Positions 26,230 through 39,219 of a DNA stretch of 64,000 bases are shown here, one piece after another (within the stretch, counting starts at the first letter, position 1; every line of letters begins with the position of its first letter). The stretch covers positions 3,945,127-4,009,126 of the forward strand of contig JAQFVV010006272.1 of assembly GCA_028023455.1 (NCBI GenBank). The letters are read 5' to 3'. The stretch comes from Epiperipatus broadwayi. Lineage: Eukaryota; Onychophora; Udeonychophora; Euonychophora; Peripatidae. A program made the translations under genes and the position numbers. Below the pieces are notes generated by a model. That model made no database searches and was not told where the DNA came from. It was given only the letters and a program-made list of their open reading frames with translations.

Positions 26230-26400
26230 CACTATTGTAAAATCACACCTTCATTGGATTGGTTATGTGAAATGAATTAACAATACAGACTACCTTAAAA
26301 AATGTTTATGATCAACTTGAACATGGTTTTCATGGGAGGAGTAGATCCCATCTACATTTTAAGAATTATCAAAAAGACATTTTAAATAAAGATAGCATCA
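26230..26400 (+). pseudogene. LINE ORF2 C-terminal fragment
   Basis: Pieces in two frames read LHWIGYVK and NVYDQLEHGFHGRSRSHLHF, then KDILNKDSI. This matches the widespread LINE tail pattern RW(I/T)GHV.RM...LPK..FY.QL..G.R.RGRP..RYKD..K.DLK. It is very degenerate. Confidence 0.5.
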
Positions 26401-26409
26401 CTTTCTTGC

Positions 26410-26864
26410 CTTAGGCAAAAGAAGTCAACATGTTTTTGAAAAAACAGGCTGATCAGCATGGTTTAGATAAGAAGAGATATTGAAAAGAAAGTCATGAGAA
26501 GCAGGAGAGTATAAATAAAGAAATCGGGCAATTTGCGGTGTGATTATTAGCGAGTTGATCATTGTCATTGTTACACAGCTGATCCCAATTTAGAAAACCA
26601 TACCAACTAAGTTGAGAGCTACCACAGCCATCAATTACAGAAGAAACCCAGAGTTACTGTAAAACTGCAAGATGAAGAAGCAGATTTTCAACATGGAAAA
26701 TGCCAGAATGTTTGGCTAAAAAGAATAGCTCACCTCCTTTCTACACCATGAAGTTGCCACTAATTTCTATGTGACCACCAAGAAAATGTATACCATTCAG
26801 CTCTAAGATCAATCTCTTTACTTGTGATGAATCATCAACAGATAAATTTAAAGGTAAGAGAATT
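26410..26864. other. No gene recognised
   Basis: Somewhat less AT-rich sequence without a recognisable domain or RNA. Confidence 0.4.
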
Positions 26865-27055
26865 AGATGACATTTGAAATATTTAAAGACATTTATAAAA
26901 ATGCTATTAAATTTTGGATAAGGTAAAATGGAAAATGTAGTTATTTAAAATGATTAATAGATGACATTTGAAATATTTAAAGACAATTAAAAAATGCTAT
27001 TAAAAAGGCATTTTCAATAAGATAAAATGGAAAATGTAGTCATTTAAAATGATTA
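26865..27055. repeat. Tandem duplication, about 95-bp unit
   Basis: Two adjacent diverged copies, each starting AGATGACATTTGAAATATTT at 26865 and 26959, with small indels. Confidence 0.9.
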
Positions 27056-27193
27056 ATTTACAAAATGCTAAAATGTTATGTACTGAAATAATTTCTTATA
27101 GAATTTATAATTGCCATTATTGTTATTAAAATTAAAAGAGGAAAAAAGTGTAAATTGAAATACTTTGACAGAAATACATTTAATGCTCTAAAT

Positions 27194-27936
27194 CAGTGGT
27201 CTTCAACCTTTTTACACCTGCGGACCAGCAAAAATAAGGATTAGGTTTCACGGACCAGCAGAACTTTACAGATAAATTTTCTTAAAGATGTAAACTGCTT
27301 AGCCTTAAATGAGTATAATTGTTATAACTGACCAAAACAGCACACTAGTTACTTTGTATTGTAATGGTGTTGCTTACCTTTACATGCTGAACACTCTTTC
27401 TCGAGTCTACAGAAAACTGTACAATAACAATCATTCTCATTAATGTGTTTGCATTTCTAAATTTATTATTTCCTTGTTAAAACATGCAAGAATAAATTGT
27501 TATTCATTTGAATGTTGGGAAATATCACAGGTGGTGTGTGTAATTACAGGACAATGATTATGATAAATGTAATATCTATATTTAATGTTAAATATATAAG
27601 ATGAAGTTATGTATATATGGAGTTTGTATAATAAATTTTTTTTTTTTTTTAATTTTGAATTTTTTTAGAAAAATAATAAAAAATGTAATACTCCCCCCCC
27701 ATAAACATCTGTGATAAATAGAAAAACAAATTAATTTATGTATGATTGATTAGATTTTGTTTTTGTTCTCTTTCTTTTTTTTTTAATAGGGTAAAAATGT
27801 GATTAAAAAATAAATAAAAACTGTTTATATTAATTAAAAGTTTAAAATATTATTTTGTTATTACAAACTTTCCTGCCAGTCTAGTGCAGACTGGTAAACA
27901 ACTTCTGCAGCGCGGACCAGGGGTTGAAGACCACTG
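27194..27936. mobile_element. Non-autonomous hAT element with 8-bp TSD
   Basis: TIRs are CAGTGGTCTTCAACC at 27194-27208 and its exact complement at 27922-27936. Both sides carry the 8-bp duplication CTCTAAAT (27186-27193 and 27937-27944). A subterminal GCGGACCAG motif is present at each end. Terminal sequence, TIR form and 8-bp duplication are diagnostic of the hAT superfamily. No transposase is encoded in the 743 bp, which is AT-rich inside with a (T)n and a C8 run. Confidence 0.95.
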
Positions 27937-28159
27937 CTCTAAATAATAGCATTGAAATGCAGTAATGAATTCACTAATTTTTTTTTCTTTTTAAAGTGAT
28001 AAAACTTATAATATTGATTCGGTGTAAAGCATTATAATAAAGATTATAAGAAATTTATGTTGAAATGTTAAAGTTCAACTTACTAAATGAAATGTAGAAG
28101 TTATAATGTAAAAATTTAATACCCCGATTTGTGGAAATCATTATATTTAACCAGAAAAG

Positions 28160-28610
28160 TGTTACTATTTTATATATGTGAATGACATATACATCTACAT
28201 ATAAGAGTAAAATATGTCTCTATATACATGAATGAAATATACATATCCATATAGGAGTTAAATGTCTATATAAGTGGATGAAATATACGTTTACACATAG
28301 GAATTAAATGTGTTAATATACAGGAATTTTATATGTGCCCTTATACCTGAATTAAATATGTGCTTACATATATGACTTAAATCTGCACCTATATAATATG
28401 TCTCTAGTACATGAATGACTTAAATATGCATTTATATATTGGAGTTAAATGTGTGTATATACATGACTTAAATCTACATCCATATACATGAATTGAATAT
28501 GTTTCTGTATATTTGAATTAAATATGCTTCTATATACATAAGTGACTTAAATCTGCATCCACATACATGAATTAAATTTACATCTGCATACAGTAGATGT
28601 GAATATATTC
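28160..28610. repeat. Degenerate minisatellite (about 18/36-bp rhythm)
   Basis: Repeated variants of TATACATGAATTAAATATG and TGACTTAAATCTGCATC alternate for about 450 bp with substitutions and indels. Confidence 0.8.
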
Positions 28611-29840
28611 AAATTGAATTATTGGCCTCTGAATGATTAAATAAAAGGGATTAATCCATATATAAACCAAATTTACCTAAGAGTATTTTGCAATGGGAAT
28701 TAATAGACATCTACAAAATTAGATATGTGCGCATATAAAGAGAATCTAGACTCACAAAAGGAGACCTTAAACTTGAGAAATCATAGAGGAGGTATCCATG
28801 ATGTACACATGGATATCTACATAAATCCCTATGATGTGAATGCTGGCAGAACAGAATGATGGAATATAAATGGACACTGCATGATCATCAATGATGGGAC
28901 CAAGCATCAGAGGAATTACTAATGAGTAGACTAACTGATCTGTGGAATCTGGACTGCAATTGACTATTAAAAGCAATGTTTTCCAAATACTGCTAGTTAA
29001 ATAAATTATTGTTACACAAACATATGTTGTCAGTTTCATTTCACATCATTCATCAATCAGTGCACTTCTTCATAAAAATTTCATGTTTCCTGAGCCATGT
29101 GTGGCATAACTTGATCTGGGTAACTCACATTGTAGTGAGCTGGAACTATAGTGCCACAGTTTGGGAAACCAAACAGATAAATATCTAGATGTTTTCAGTT
29201 TTTTTATGCTACATCCCCTGATGAGCAGAAAATATTGTTGTAGGGGGAATAACATCAGCATTGAGTAACACCAATCATTCTTTCCTTCTTACAATATGCT
29301 TATAAGAAAATAAGTTAACCACAAGAGTGAGTTGAAACACCAGTCCAATTACACTATATACTCAGAAATGAATTTGCTAATTACTGAAAGGAGATCCTTT
29401 GATTTGTATCAGAGACCTTAAAGGCATGAAGCAGGTCAATTTCCTAATATTCATTCATACATTCTTATCATTGCAGTTATTATTATTCTGTCACTATTCA
29501 TATAGTATAAGAACATGGATGGGATACTCACCAATATTGACCAACATGATGAATTTATTGGCTTTTTATGTGAGTGTAAGATCAAGTAACACCATGGTAT
29601 TTCTTTTCAGTTGCCTTATAGCTCTTAATGAAGTATTAGTTGAGTTTTCTTGATGGTAGAATGAATATTTGTATGAATTTTTTTTTCTTCTAACAGATAA
29701 TTATTATCATAACAAACAAAATAAATCTTGACCCTTATTTCCAGGAGGCTGTAAAGTCACAAGCCAAGACAGTGGATGGTGATTGAAGGCAGAGGTTGCT
29801 AAGAATCTCCTGATTGTGGACCCAGACTGCCATTCAATGA
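28611..29840. other. No gene recognised
   Basis: A membrane-like frame at 29399-29653 and minus-strand frames at 28767-29039 and 29070-29261 match no domain I recognise. A small hairpin (CCCCTGATGAGCAG to TGTAGGGG) sits near 29214-29250. Confidence 0.4.
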
Positions 29841-29844
29841 CAAC

Positions 29845-31250
29845 CTTTTATTTGGGTACTTACAACTGCAGATCACTTTCAAGTGAAGGAGATTGCAAGA
29901 ATTGAAAGAAGAATTGTCTAATATTAAATGGGACATAATTGAAATTTGTGAAGTTAGAAGAAAAGGTGAAAAAATAATTGATTTAAAAAGTGGACATATC
30001 CTATACTACAAAGGCACAAACATTGGAAGTACAAGTGAAGTACAATTCCTTGTAAATAAAAAAGTAGAACAACAACATTTTGGAGATTGATGGTATTTCA
30101 GACAGAGTGGCAAGATTAGATATTCAACTTAATAGCAGATGTCAAATGCAGATAATTCAGGTTTATGTCCCAACAAGTTCTCAATGTGATGAAGAAGTAA
30201 AGGATTTTTATATAGACATACAAAAGACTTTTGATCAGATCAAACATTTTAAAATTGTCATGGGAAACTTAATACTAGAATTGGTAAATAATTGAAAGAT
30301 GAAAAAGCTGTGGGTAAATTTGGTTATGGTGATAGAAATGAGAAAGGACATAAACTTGTGGAATTTGCAGAAAAAGAAACATTATATTATGAATTATGAG
30401 AAAAATGTTAAACGCAAATGGACATAGAAGCATCTAAATGAAGATACAGCAGAATTGGAATACATTTTGATTAATGGGAAATTATATTTCAAAATTGCAA
30501 TATTATTAATAAATTCAACACAGGAAGTGATCATTGATAAGTCAGATATAAGATACATGTTAATGCCAAAATAGAAACACAAAATTATTAAGAAAAACAA
30601 TATTTACTATTGATATTCCTAATCTTTAGAAGCATTCCAATGAATTTAAATTAGAACTTACAAATCGTTTTAAAGTATTAGTAGATTTTGAACATGATTC
30701 AGATTTGAATGAAATTTATATGAAAATTACTGATACACTTTTAAAAACTGCAACAAAGATAGCTGGTAGAAAAAAGCAGCAATTAACCAATAAAATTTCT
30801 ACTGAGACTAGAGAATTTATGAAGAAAAGAAGGAATAGGAAGATATACAAAAATGATGCATTAAAAGGGATTGAATATCTTGCATTTTATAAAATGGTGT
30901 GGAAAAGAGTTGATAATGATATAAGAAAGTATAATTGTGAATTAGTAAGGAAAGTTATAGAAGAGAATAAAAGTCTCGAGAATGTGAAACAACATTTTGG
31001 TATTGGTAGGACACATTTTATGCAATAAGAAAAAAAGATGAAACTATTACTAAGAGAGATGCCATCATGAAATATATAAGAAAGTTCTATCAAGAATTAT
31101 ATAGCAATAAAAAAACAAAAAAAATTACATCATACAACTACAATATCTTCTTAATTGCTCAGGATTTTAGATGAAGAAGTGAGACATCCAAATAAATTTA
31201 TGAAGAAGGGAAAAGTTCCAGATAATGATGGAATTTATAATTGATATCTT
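29845..31250 (+). pseudogene. RTE-like LINE, endonuclease half
   Basis: The endonuclease start is visible near 29850 (GTYNCRSLSSEG), followed in another frame by LKEELSNIKWDIIEICEVRR and KGEKIIDLKSGHILYYKG, the N-terminal strand and catalytic E(V)RR region. The next frame has IDGISDRVARLDIQLNSRCQ and QIIQVYVPTS, then FKIVMGNLIL, where active copies have GD(W/L)N. After about 30700 comes the linker to the RT (open frame 30705-31028), including ETREFMKKRR. The element is lost after about 31250. Multiple frames and altered catalytic residues mean it is dead. The 17850-20130 copy is homologous. Confidence 0.8.
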
Positions 31251-32140
31251 AGGAAGTACAATGTTAATTGTTTCTATTAAAAAGATATGGCAGAGGATAA
31301 AATATATTAGAGAATTACTATTAAACATGGTGTTAAAGTATTTCAGAAGGAAAAGTTTTCTGCATAAAAAATTAAAAGACATTATTGCAAAATATCAAAT
31401 AAGCAGAAAAGGAATATGTGGCCATATTTGTGTTTCATGGATTGGTTTGTGTAGTTATCAGATAATTCATCTGAGAGTAGTTTTTGATTTCTTTTTTGTT
31501 GTTATTCTTGGAAGTTGCAATAGTCATGCTCATTTCTCAGTGGCTAGTAATGATGATAATGATAGAAATTAAAGATATTTTAAGGAGAGAAAATTTTAAG
31601 CATTAATGCAATTTCAAATTTTATTTTTTAAAATAAGAACTTTATGGTGCGTCTAGTTAAAAGAAAAACACAAAATGAACTTAATACCAATATGATTTTG
31701 ATAAATGTCATTAATAAATTTGGTTGAGCATTATAATATTTATCCACTTAATGACTTATTTAAAAATATATATTTGTTTACTGGATAGTTAATATGTAAA
31801 GAGTCTATTTTTATTTGTATATATATAAATGCATCACATTATCTTTATAACGAAAGATTATTTATATAGTATAGTTTTAAATATAGACTTCTTTAAAATT
31901 GATAAAATAATTACGTGATGTAGACAAAAATGAGGTTTTATGTAGTGTCTAACCAAATTCAGTTTGAAGCCTAGGGAGACAGTTAATTATCACTGATAGT
32001 AAGTAACCATTCTCTAAAACAAATTTATTCTAGATTTCTTTTTATTCCAGTTACATTTATAATTTTTAATGGCTTTCTTTACTTTATTAAAATATTTACA
32101 TTATTGATATTAAAATGTTTACATTATTGATATGCAAATA
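31251..32140. other. No gene recognised
   Basis: An open frame at 31225-31572 has no recognised domain. The rest is AT-rich. Confidence 0.5.
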
Positions 32141-32492
32141 TGGAGATTTTGAACACAGATTTTCAAGCACTTTTCAACTATCCACACTATCTCATACCAC
32201 TGATACACATGATATCATTTTCAATGGAATGGATGGCTGAAGAGTTGGAGGTTGGAGTAGATTGAAGCCTATTCATTAAAGTATAAAGGTTTGCTATCTT
32301 AATAAAAACTGAGCACTGTTTATACATATGTGTGGGAGATGATAATCTGGACCAACTTTTGAGTGCTGGTTCAGCACGAAATATGTATATTGGTGATTAT
32401 TTATCTTTTCTACATGTGTGTGATCATATGTATCAATGATATGATATAGTGTGGATAGTTGAAAGGTGCTTGAAAGTCTGTGTTCAAATCCC
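32141..32492. mobile_element. Foldback element with tRNA-like ends, family FB-2, copy 1
   Basis: The ends are inverted repeats of about 60 bp (GAACACAGATTTTCAAGCAC at 32151 against GTGCTTGAAAGTCTGTGTTC ending at 32485). The right end reads GTGTTCAAATCCCC, similar to a polymerase III box B, and the left end carries its inverse. The centre has ATGATAATCTGGACCAACTT, shared with copies at 34047 and 59085. No coding sequence. Confidence 0.75.
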
Positions 32493-34046
32493 CTATATTT
32501 ACAATTAAGTTCCAGGTATATGAAGAATGCCTGTATTTCAAATATTATCATTATTATGCATAAATACATACTCTTATATAGATAGAGAAATAAATCAATG
32601 TATAGATAGGTAAATTAATTTATAAATAGATAAAACTATAAATAAATTAGTAAATAGATTGGTAAAAAAGTAAAAGGATCAGTAAAAAGTTTGAAAGTCT
32701 AATGGGTGGATAAATAAATCAATAGACAGACAAATAATAATATAGTGTAACATTTTTTCTACTTTGATAGATTCTGTTAGGCCCTATTTTATACACTATG
32801 AAGTGAAAGTTAATGAAGCTATGGAGAAAGAAATATCTTGTTCTTATTTCCAAAAAATATAGCTATATTTCCAGATTAACTGGCCTACTAATTATTATGT
32901 CAGGAATCACCAACAAAGTTAGTTTTAATTTATAAAAAGGTGTCATAGTCAATAGATTCCTAACTTCTTCATAACCCATAATTTTAATGCAAGTAATTAA
33001 AAGATTGGGGTTATGCTTTTACGTAACTTTATTTTTTTAGAGAATATTATTCCTGGGGCTTAATCAACAAATATTGACAAAGGTAAATTATACACTCAAT
33101 CTTAATAAACTAACATTAATAAATTTAATAACTAACATTAATAATGCACAATGAAAAATTGATTAGAAATAAATATTTTTATTCTAACAAATTAAAATAT
33201 TAAAAATACATTACTAATTAATTGGAAAGACTACACACATGCTAATCCAGACATTAAATCAACTAACTAGAACAGTTTAATAATTAAAGTTCGCTTAAAT
33301 TTCTTCCAGGAAGTTCTTTGAATCATAATTCTGCAAATGTCTCTATTGTAGTAATATTATAAGTTTATAGGAAGGATTGTTTGCAAATGCTTAATTTAGT
33401 CACAATCGGGATATGAATAATCTTGCCGGTAAGTTTTGTAGTACGCGTTTTGAAGAGCCCATTGAAGTTAACTAGTTTCACTCTGTTGACATTTTTGTAG
33501 GTTATTGGCCTGTTCTAATGGCTAGACTTGACATTTTTTCTGAGTAACCTGTATGAAGAAAGTTATCTGAAAACTCATCAGTTCCACTCCGCATGACGAT
33601 TCACTTCAGCATATGAGTAGTGTTAGCTCTGCATATGAGTAGTCTGGGATAGATATTTTTTCTATCCTGGACCTAATGGAAGCTGCTAGTTGAGGAAAAG
33701 ACAAAGACCCAGTTTTAAGTTTTTCTGACCTTTTATAGTCGCAATCCATTTTTAGACTTCTCTGTGCATCTATTTTCTTTTGTCCTTTTATCAACATACA
33801 AGATAATAATCTTGTACATTCTTTCTTAAATTTTAGTTATAAAGTCTTTTTTTTTTTAAACATAATTCCACCATCTTTAATCAGAGTTAGAAAGATTTTA
33901 GTAATTAAAATCTGCTGGAATTCTTTCTTTTCTTTAGTTTATCTGGATTAGTACCCTGTGTGTCTTTTATTCCTTCCAATTTTAACTTTTATTTTTAATC
34001 ACATAAAAAAAATATGATGAAAAATGTAACTTTCATGTACGTTTAA
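32493..34046. other. No gene recognised
   Basis: A degenerate (GATA)-like tract at about 32578-32735, then AT-rich DNA. A short frame at 33606-33797 (minus) is unremarkable. A small direct repeat (CATATGAGTAGT) occurs twice near 33611-33645. Confidence 0.5.
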
Positions 34047-34306
34047 AAGAGTTGGGGTGTGGAGTAGATTGAAGCCTGTCCATTAAAGTATGAGGATTGT
34101 CTATCTTAATATATATCTGAGCACTTATAGTATATATGTGTAGAGATGATAATCTGGACCAACTGATGATTGCTGTTTTAGCATGAAATACGTGTATTGG
34201 TGATTATTTATCTTTTCAACATATGTATGTTTAAGTGTATCAGTGTTATTAGATGGAGTGGAGAGTGGTGGATCGTGTGAAAGTCTGTGCTCATACCCTA
34301 ATATTA
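34047..34306. mobile_element. FB-2 family, copy 2 (left end lost)
   Basis: Shares GGAGTAGATTGAAGCCTGTC, ATGATAATCTGGACCAACTG and TTGGTGATTATTTATCTTTT with copy 1, in order. The right end reads GTGAAAGTCTGTGCTCATACCC. The left inverted end is not seen. Confidence 0.7.
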
Positions 34307-34794
34307 TATATATATAGACACAGGTATAAATAAGCCTATGTTTCAGTTATTACAAACTAAAAAAAAATGTTTAATTGCATCTTTTAATAAGATCGCTAAA
34401 TTTACTTTTTCTTTTAGCTTTTACCAAATGCCAATATATTTGTACCATATATAAATAAATGGTACAATAGATAGGTGGTTGAATGAATGGATGGATGAAA
34501 TGATGAATGGATAAATAGATTACAGAAGGATGAACAGACATGTACATGATTAAATAGATACAAATTAAAGTTTTGCTACTGATCTCATTATGAAATATAA
34601 TAAATGAAACATATTTGTAATTTCTAAATCATAAATTATATGCAAAGCTCAAGTAGAATTGATTTATTGTAATAGTTTACAATGCAGAAGTTTTAGTTAT
34701 TATATTTTTATCTAATATTTTACTTTACATTGAACTCATAGAGGGTGTTTGGTACTCTTATTCATTTTTGTTTTGTTTTATTTTATTTTTTATT
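34307..34794. other. No gene recognised
   Basis: AT-rich with GGATGGATGAA-type tetranucleotide drift near 34480-34510. Confidence 0.5.
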
Positions 34795-35600
34795 TTTTTT
34801 TTAAAGAAAAAAAATTTATTAGGCAAAACATTTTGCCCACACTTGGAAAAAATGATTTGAAATTCAACTAGACATTATAAAGTATATCATAAGTAGATAG
34901 ACAAATAAAATTCTGTTTAAATTACTAAAGGTACATCCTGCAATTAAACTGCAAAAACATACAAAAGTAAAAAAGAGTAAAGAATTATCTACTTATAATG
35001 GAGTCAGAAGAGAGACCAGGCTCTATGTAGCACCAACAATGTCTGGAGGGGCAAGCATCCTGTCTCTGTTTTTAATTTTAAAGATTTTATTATAAAACAG
35101 TGATTGTAAATTCTTCGGTGTAGAGATGAAACAAGAATAGCATCTTAGGAATCAAATGTTAAACTTAAAGAAAGTAGTAACCCTAATTGAAGGAAAGAGC
35201 CTCCATTTTGTGCCATCAATAAGAGTAAAAATAGAGGAAATGCACCATTTAATAATTGACTTAATATTTCTATAGGTAAGAAGAGTCACACACTGGAACA
35301 AAAACTGATGAATTGGTTTATGACAAAGAGAACAAAGAGGATCAATAGTAGTATGTGCCATTGTCTGTGATAAAAAATAACTAGTAGGTAGAACTTTTAA
35401 ATCTATTTTGATAAGAAAATCAAAGTTGATTCTAGATATTAGAATTTAATTTTTTTATCTGTTTGTTGATGATTGTAAGGAGAGATGATAATGATTGAGA
35501 TTGACAAGCACTATGAGTCATGTTGTAAGCCTCCAAGTAATCTCATTCATTTGTATATCCAACAACTCTGTCATGATGAACCAATGCTTATTCATCTTGA
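34795..35600 (-). mobile_element. LINE 3' fragment, minus strand
   Basis: The minus-strand frame 35152-35361 begins MAHTTIDPLCSLCHKPIHQF, matching the DPxCxLCH patch near the C-terminus of the copy A/B ORF2. Downstream (34800-35100) is a 3' UTR-like part starting with TTTATTAGGCAAAACATTTT on the plus strand. Heavily mutated and from a divergent family; no trinucleotide tail. Confidence 0.6.
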
Positions 35601-35626
35601 TACTAAACAGTAATATATATATATAT

Positions 35627-38600
35627 TGTAACGATATATAAATATGTTGTTACATTTATTTAAAATAAAAACTTAAAAGTTCGCAAATAAAAGTAAAAAA
35701 CTAAACGCTAAAATTAAAATATTGTTAAACGTATATACATTCGCACAGAGGCCAAACTTTAAAAATATTTTTTTTTTTTTTTAAAAAAAAAAAAACAAAT
35801 AAGTATTTGAACGTACTTTTTTTATAAAAAAGTACAAGATTTAAAAATAAAAACAGGTATTAATTAATGTAATCTGTAAATGGAAATGATTGTTTATAAA
35901 TTGTTTGAAAAGCAAGCTAGCTTCGGGCTCTTGTATAATTAAAATGATCTGATGAAAGATAGATAAGAAAATAAAAAGAAATTAGCTTGACCAATGGAAG
36001 CACCAAGCCTCAGCCCGGACCCGAATGAAAATTTGGATTAGTGACGTCTTTGTTCATTCAATCTGGAGATTTACTATAAAAAGAGAAATATTGAGTTCCA
36101 GACAGTTTTTGTGGACTTGATTTGATGAGAACGGTAGGACGCACTTGCCATTCTCTCTCATTTTTTTTTTTTGTTTTAAAAAATATATAAAATGAAAAGA
36201 CTGTGATACAAGAATGGAACCAGCTAATGCTACCTCCAGAACATTATCTTCCAATGGAGACATCGCGGGAATTAAAAAACAGGAACCTGGACTCTTCTAC
36301 CGTAAGCTATATTGACATGAACTCTAAATTTAAAAATAACTAAGAACTTTCGTTCAAGCTTATGAACTTCCATCTGACTTTTTTAAGTTTAAAATCAAAT
36401 TAATAATGTTTAATTTTATATGTTTTCCGATTGATAAAAATCATTTCCATTTTTTTTCTTCTTATTGTATAAAGTGTTTATTGTTTAAATTTTAAATGAT
36501 GAAATTTAGGTTGGGTATAGATGTTGCATAGATTCTTTAGTGGTTGAAAATGTTGTGGTTTTCACATTCGATTAGAATATATGTCAACGATATCACTGCA
36601 AGCATTTTACGATGAATGCTAATGGGATTTGTATATTCCCTATGCAAGTGGCGTTTATCGATGACTTTGTATTTTGATCGGTTGTGTTTAATTTGGAATG
36701 TTTTTGACCATGGAATCTGTGCAGCTGATCTGTACTCAACATTTTAAAACAAATTTTATAAAATGCATTTGTGCGAACATATTTAAATGTTAAATTTAAG
36801 TCGGGCGTGAATGGCTATATAGATTTGTAAAGTTATATTAGGGGAGGGTAATCTTAGGTTATTTGTGTCGTTGTTGATTTGGGTCAATGGATTGGATATA
36901 TTTAAGTAATTAGTAGATGTAATATAAGTTTCGCTACGTGCAGGATCGCTGAATACACCGCACCAACCCTTTGCCTATGGATGGGATTGTAAGTCGGCAA
37001 AAAGGATCGCGGTCCCTTCCTATGGAGTTTTTATTTTATTGTTCTTCTTGCTATACAGATGTCATATTCCTGTATTGGACAAGAGTCAATGTTTTCTCTA
37101 ACTATACTGTTCAGATTTCCATTCCTGACAGTATAGTATATTTGTGCTGTTGTATTTTCATGCTACATTGAATACATAAATGTATCAGATGGATTGATGC
37201 CAGTTTGACTGCGAATTTTAGCCTAAGGTTAAATAGGGATAGAATGTTTTATTTTCAAATGCAAATCTATGTAGTCTATTCATACTTGACCATCTAAATA
37301 AAATATTAAACTCATTGAAATTTATGTAAATGTACAATTAAAGAGTAATATAAAAATCTAAAAATGTTAAACCTATTCCTCAAATTTAGAATGATTTTAT
37401 ATGTGCATAAATAAATATTTTTATGTGTTAATTTCTGGCAGTGGCTTTTAGCCTTTTATATTTAAGATATAGATTTTTATCTCTGCGTCTCCGCTGAGCT
37501 AGTGACTTGGGCTAACGATCGGAATATTTAAATAAAGTGGAATCTTAACAGCGTGTATCTGCCTACTTTATAAATTTTTCTAGGCTCAAATGCCTAGATG
37601 GCGCCCTGGTAGTTGCAGATATTGTTTTTGCAGTTAGATTCGATCTCCTCTTGCATTTCGATCATTTTTTTTTCACTTAAAACTTATCAAAACATTCATT
37701 CAGTCTCAGACTAAAAGTTTGTAGCCAACCCAATGTCAGATTCCAGATATATATTTGCAACTAATGCAATATGAAGATGCTAGCATATAACCACGCCGAC
37801 AGGAATGGGCATCTGACGGCATGATATTATTTGAAGGAAATGATCCGTGTCTAGATCAGGAAAGGGCATCTGTTAGACTAAGGAATCATGTATATAATTA
37901 TTTTTATTTTAAAGAGTGCTATGTATGGGGGAAAGCGGTCTTTCTGCCATCTTATAAATCCCTGTCCATAGAGCTAGAAGGGGTCAATGGTGCAGGAAAT
38001 ACATCTGCCACCATTTCAACGATATGACTGCCTCTTTGGGGTCATGCATTCAGTTGGGCACATTGCCCTGTATGCTAAACACGCTTCACATTACATTAAT
38101 ATAAACACCCATATATCCTTCCACAAGCATTGCCTTAACTATGAAACAAATAGCCTGACACTAAAATCCTTTAAATTAAACATAAACGAATTTAAACAGT
38201 TATTACTCTTTATCCATGCAGCTATCTACACCCAACTTTAATTTAATACATTTTATTTAACAGATAGAAATAAATAACCTAGTTAAACACAAACATAAAT
38301 AATTAAATTTAAAAAAATGGAAATGATTGAAATAGCAAACGTATATAAAAACATATATTTATAATTGATTTAGAGTTCTGTTCTTAGTCAGATAAGAGTA
38401 CATTACTTTTTTTTTTTTTTTGGATTGATTACTTATTGACGTTATACGGTAATTATTTAAAAGAAAGTTCAATTGGCAAAAGTTTATACTTTACAGATTC
38501 TGAGGTCCATCTTCGTGATCACTTATATAGATTGTTTGTTCTTCCTTTTTAAAAACGAAGCCGCCACTTGCCATTCCTTTTTGGTCCCTAACTGGCAGAG

Positions 38601-39219
38601 GGAGGTCTCAGCTGGTTGTCCGGAAAATCTAATTTTATTGCAGACTTCCACATCGTGAAAATCTGCAATATAGCTAGTTATAATGACATATTCATAGTCA
38701 GCTCTCAGATAACAATTATAATAATTTGGCTTTTATATTTTTATTAGTCTCTTATCATTAGATCTTGAGATTCAACGAGCAAGACGTCACTAATCCATTC
38801 GTGTTTCAGTTATGGTCCGTGCTGTCATTTTCGTGTTTGGATTGGTCATTTAATTCCTTTGTATTCTCTTATCTGACCATTTAATTTATTTTACATGCCT
38901 CATGAGGTAGTTTGCTTTTGAACAATCATTTAATTAATAAGACAATCATTTCCATTTTCTAAGACTATAGAAATCAACATTATTTCTATTTTTAAAATAT
39001 CAATCTTTATATCTTTACTTTTTACAAAAAAAAAATTACTTTCAAATATTTTTATTTTTTTAAAAGTTTTTAAAGTTGTCCATCATGCGATCTGTATATA
39101 CGTTAAACAGTTTTTAAATTAAGTTGTTTTTTTTTTTTTTTTAATAAATCAATTTTTTATTTATGGTCTTTTATTTTAATTTTAAAATAATGTGACGGGA
39201 TATTTTATATTCCGTTACA
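35627..39219. mobile_element. 3.6-kb element with long diverged terminal inverted repeats
   Basis: The left end TGTAACGATATATAAATATG is matched by the inverse of the right end, TGTAACGGAATATAAAATAT. Homology between the inverted ends continues with indels: GTTAAACGTATATACA, ATGGAAATGATTGT and GGATTAGTGACGTCTT recur in order at 35735, 35879 and 36035 against the inverse of about 39105, 38955 and 38796. That gives arms of at least 440 bp. The interior (36070-38760) is less AT-rich and no coding domain was recognised. It could be a DNA transposon with long TIRs or two solo-LTR-like units in opposite orientation. A target-site duplication cannot be judged in the flanking (AT)n. Confidence 0.65.

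Noticed and set aside
29214-29250. CTGATGAGCAGAAAA resembling a hammerhead core
   Set aside because: Stem II would be a single pair; only a simple 5-bp hairpin is supported.
29399-29653. Membrane-protein exon (hydrophobic frame)
   Set aside because: Hydrophobicity is expected from T-rich codons; no splice-bounded conserved motif was recognised.
37596-37625. TGGCGCCCTGG resembling a tRNA-Lys primer binding site of an LTR element
   Set aside because: No LTR end (CA) precedes it, no gag/pol follows, and only 8 bases match.
36054-38658. Short frames inside the long-TIR element
   Set aside because: None shows a transposase, integrase or other known motif; treated as non-coding.
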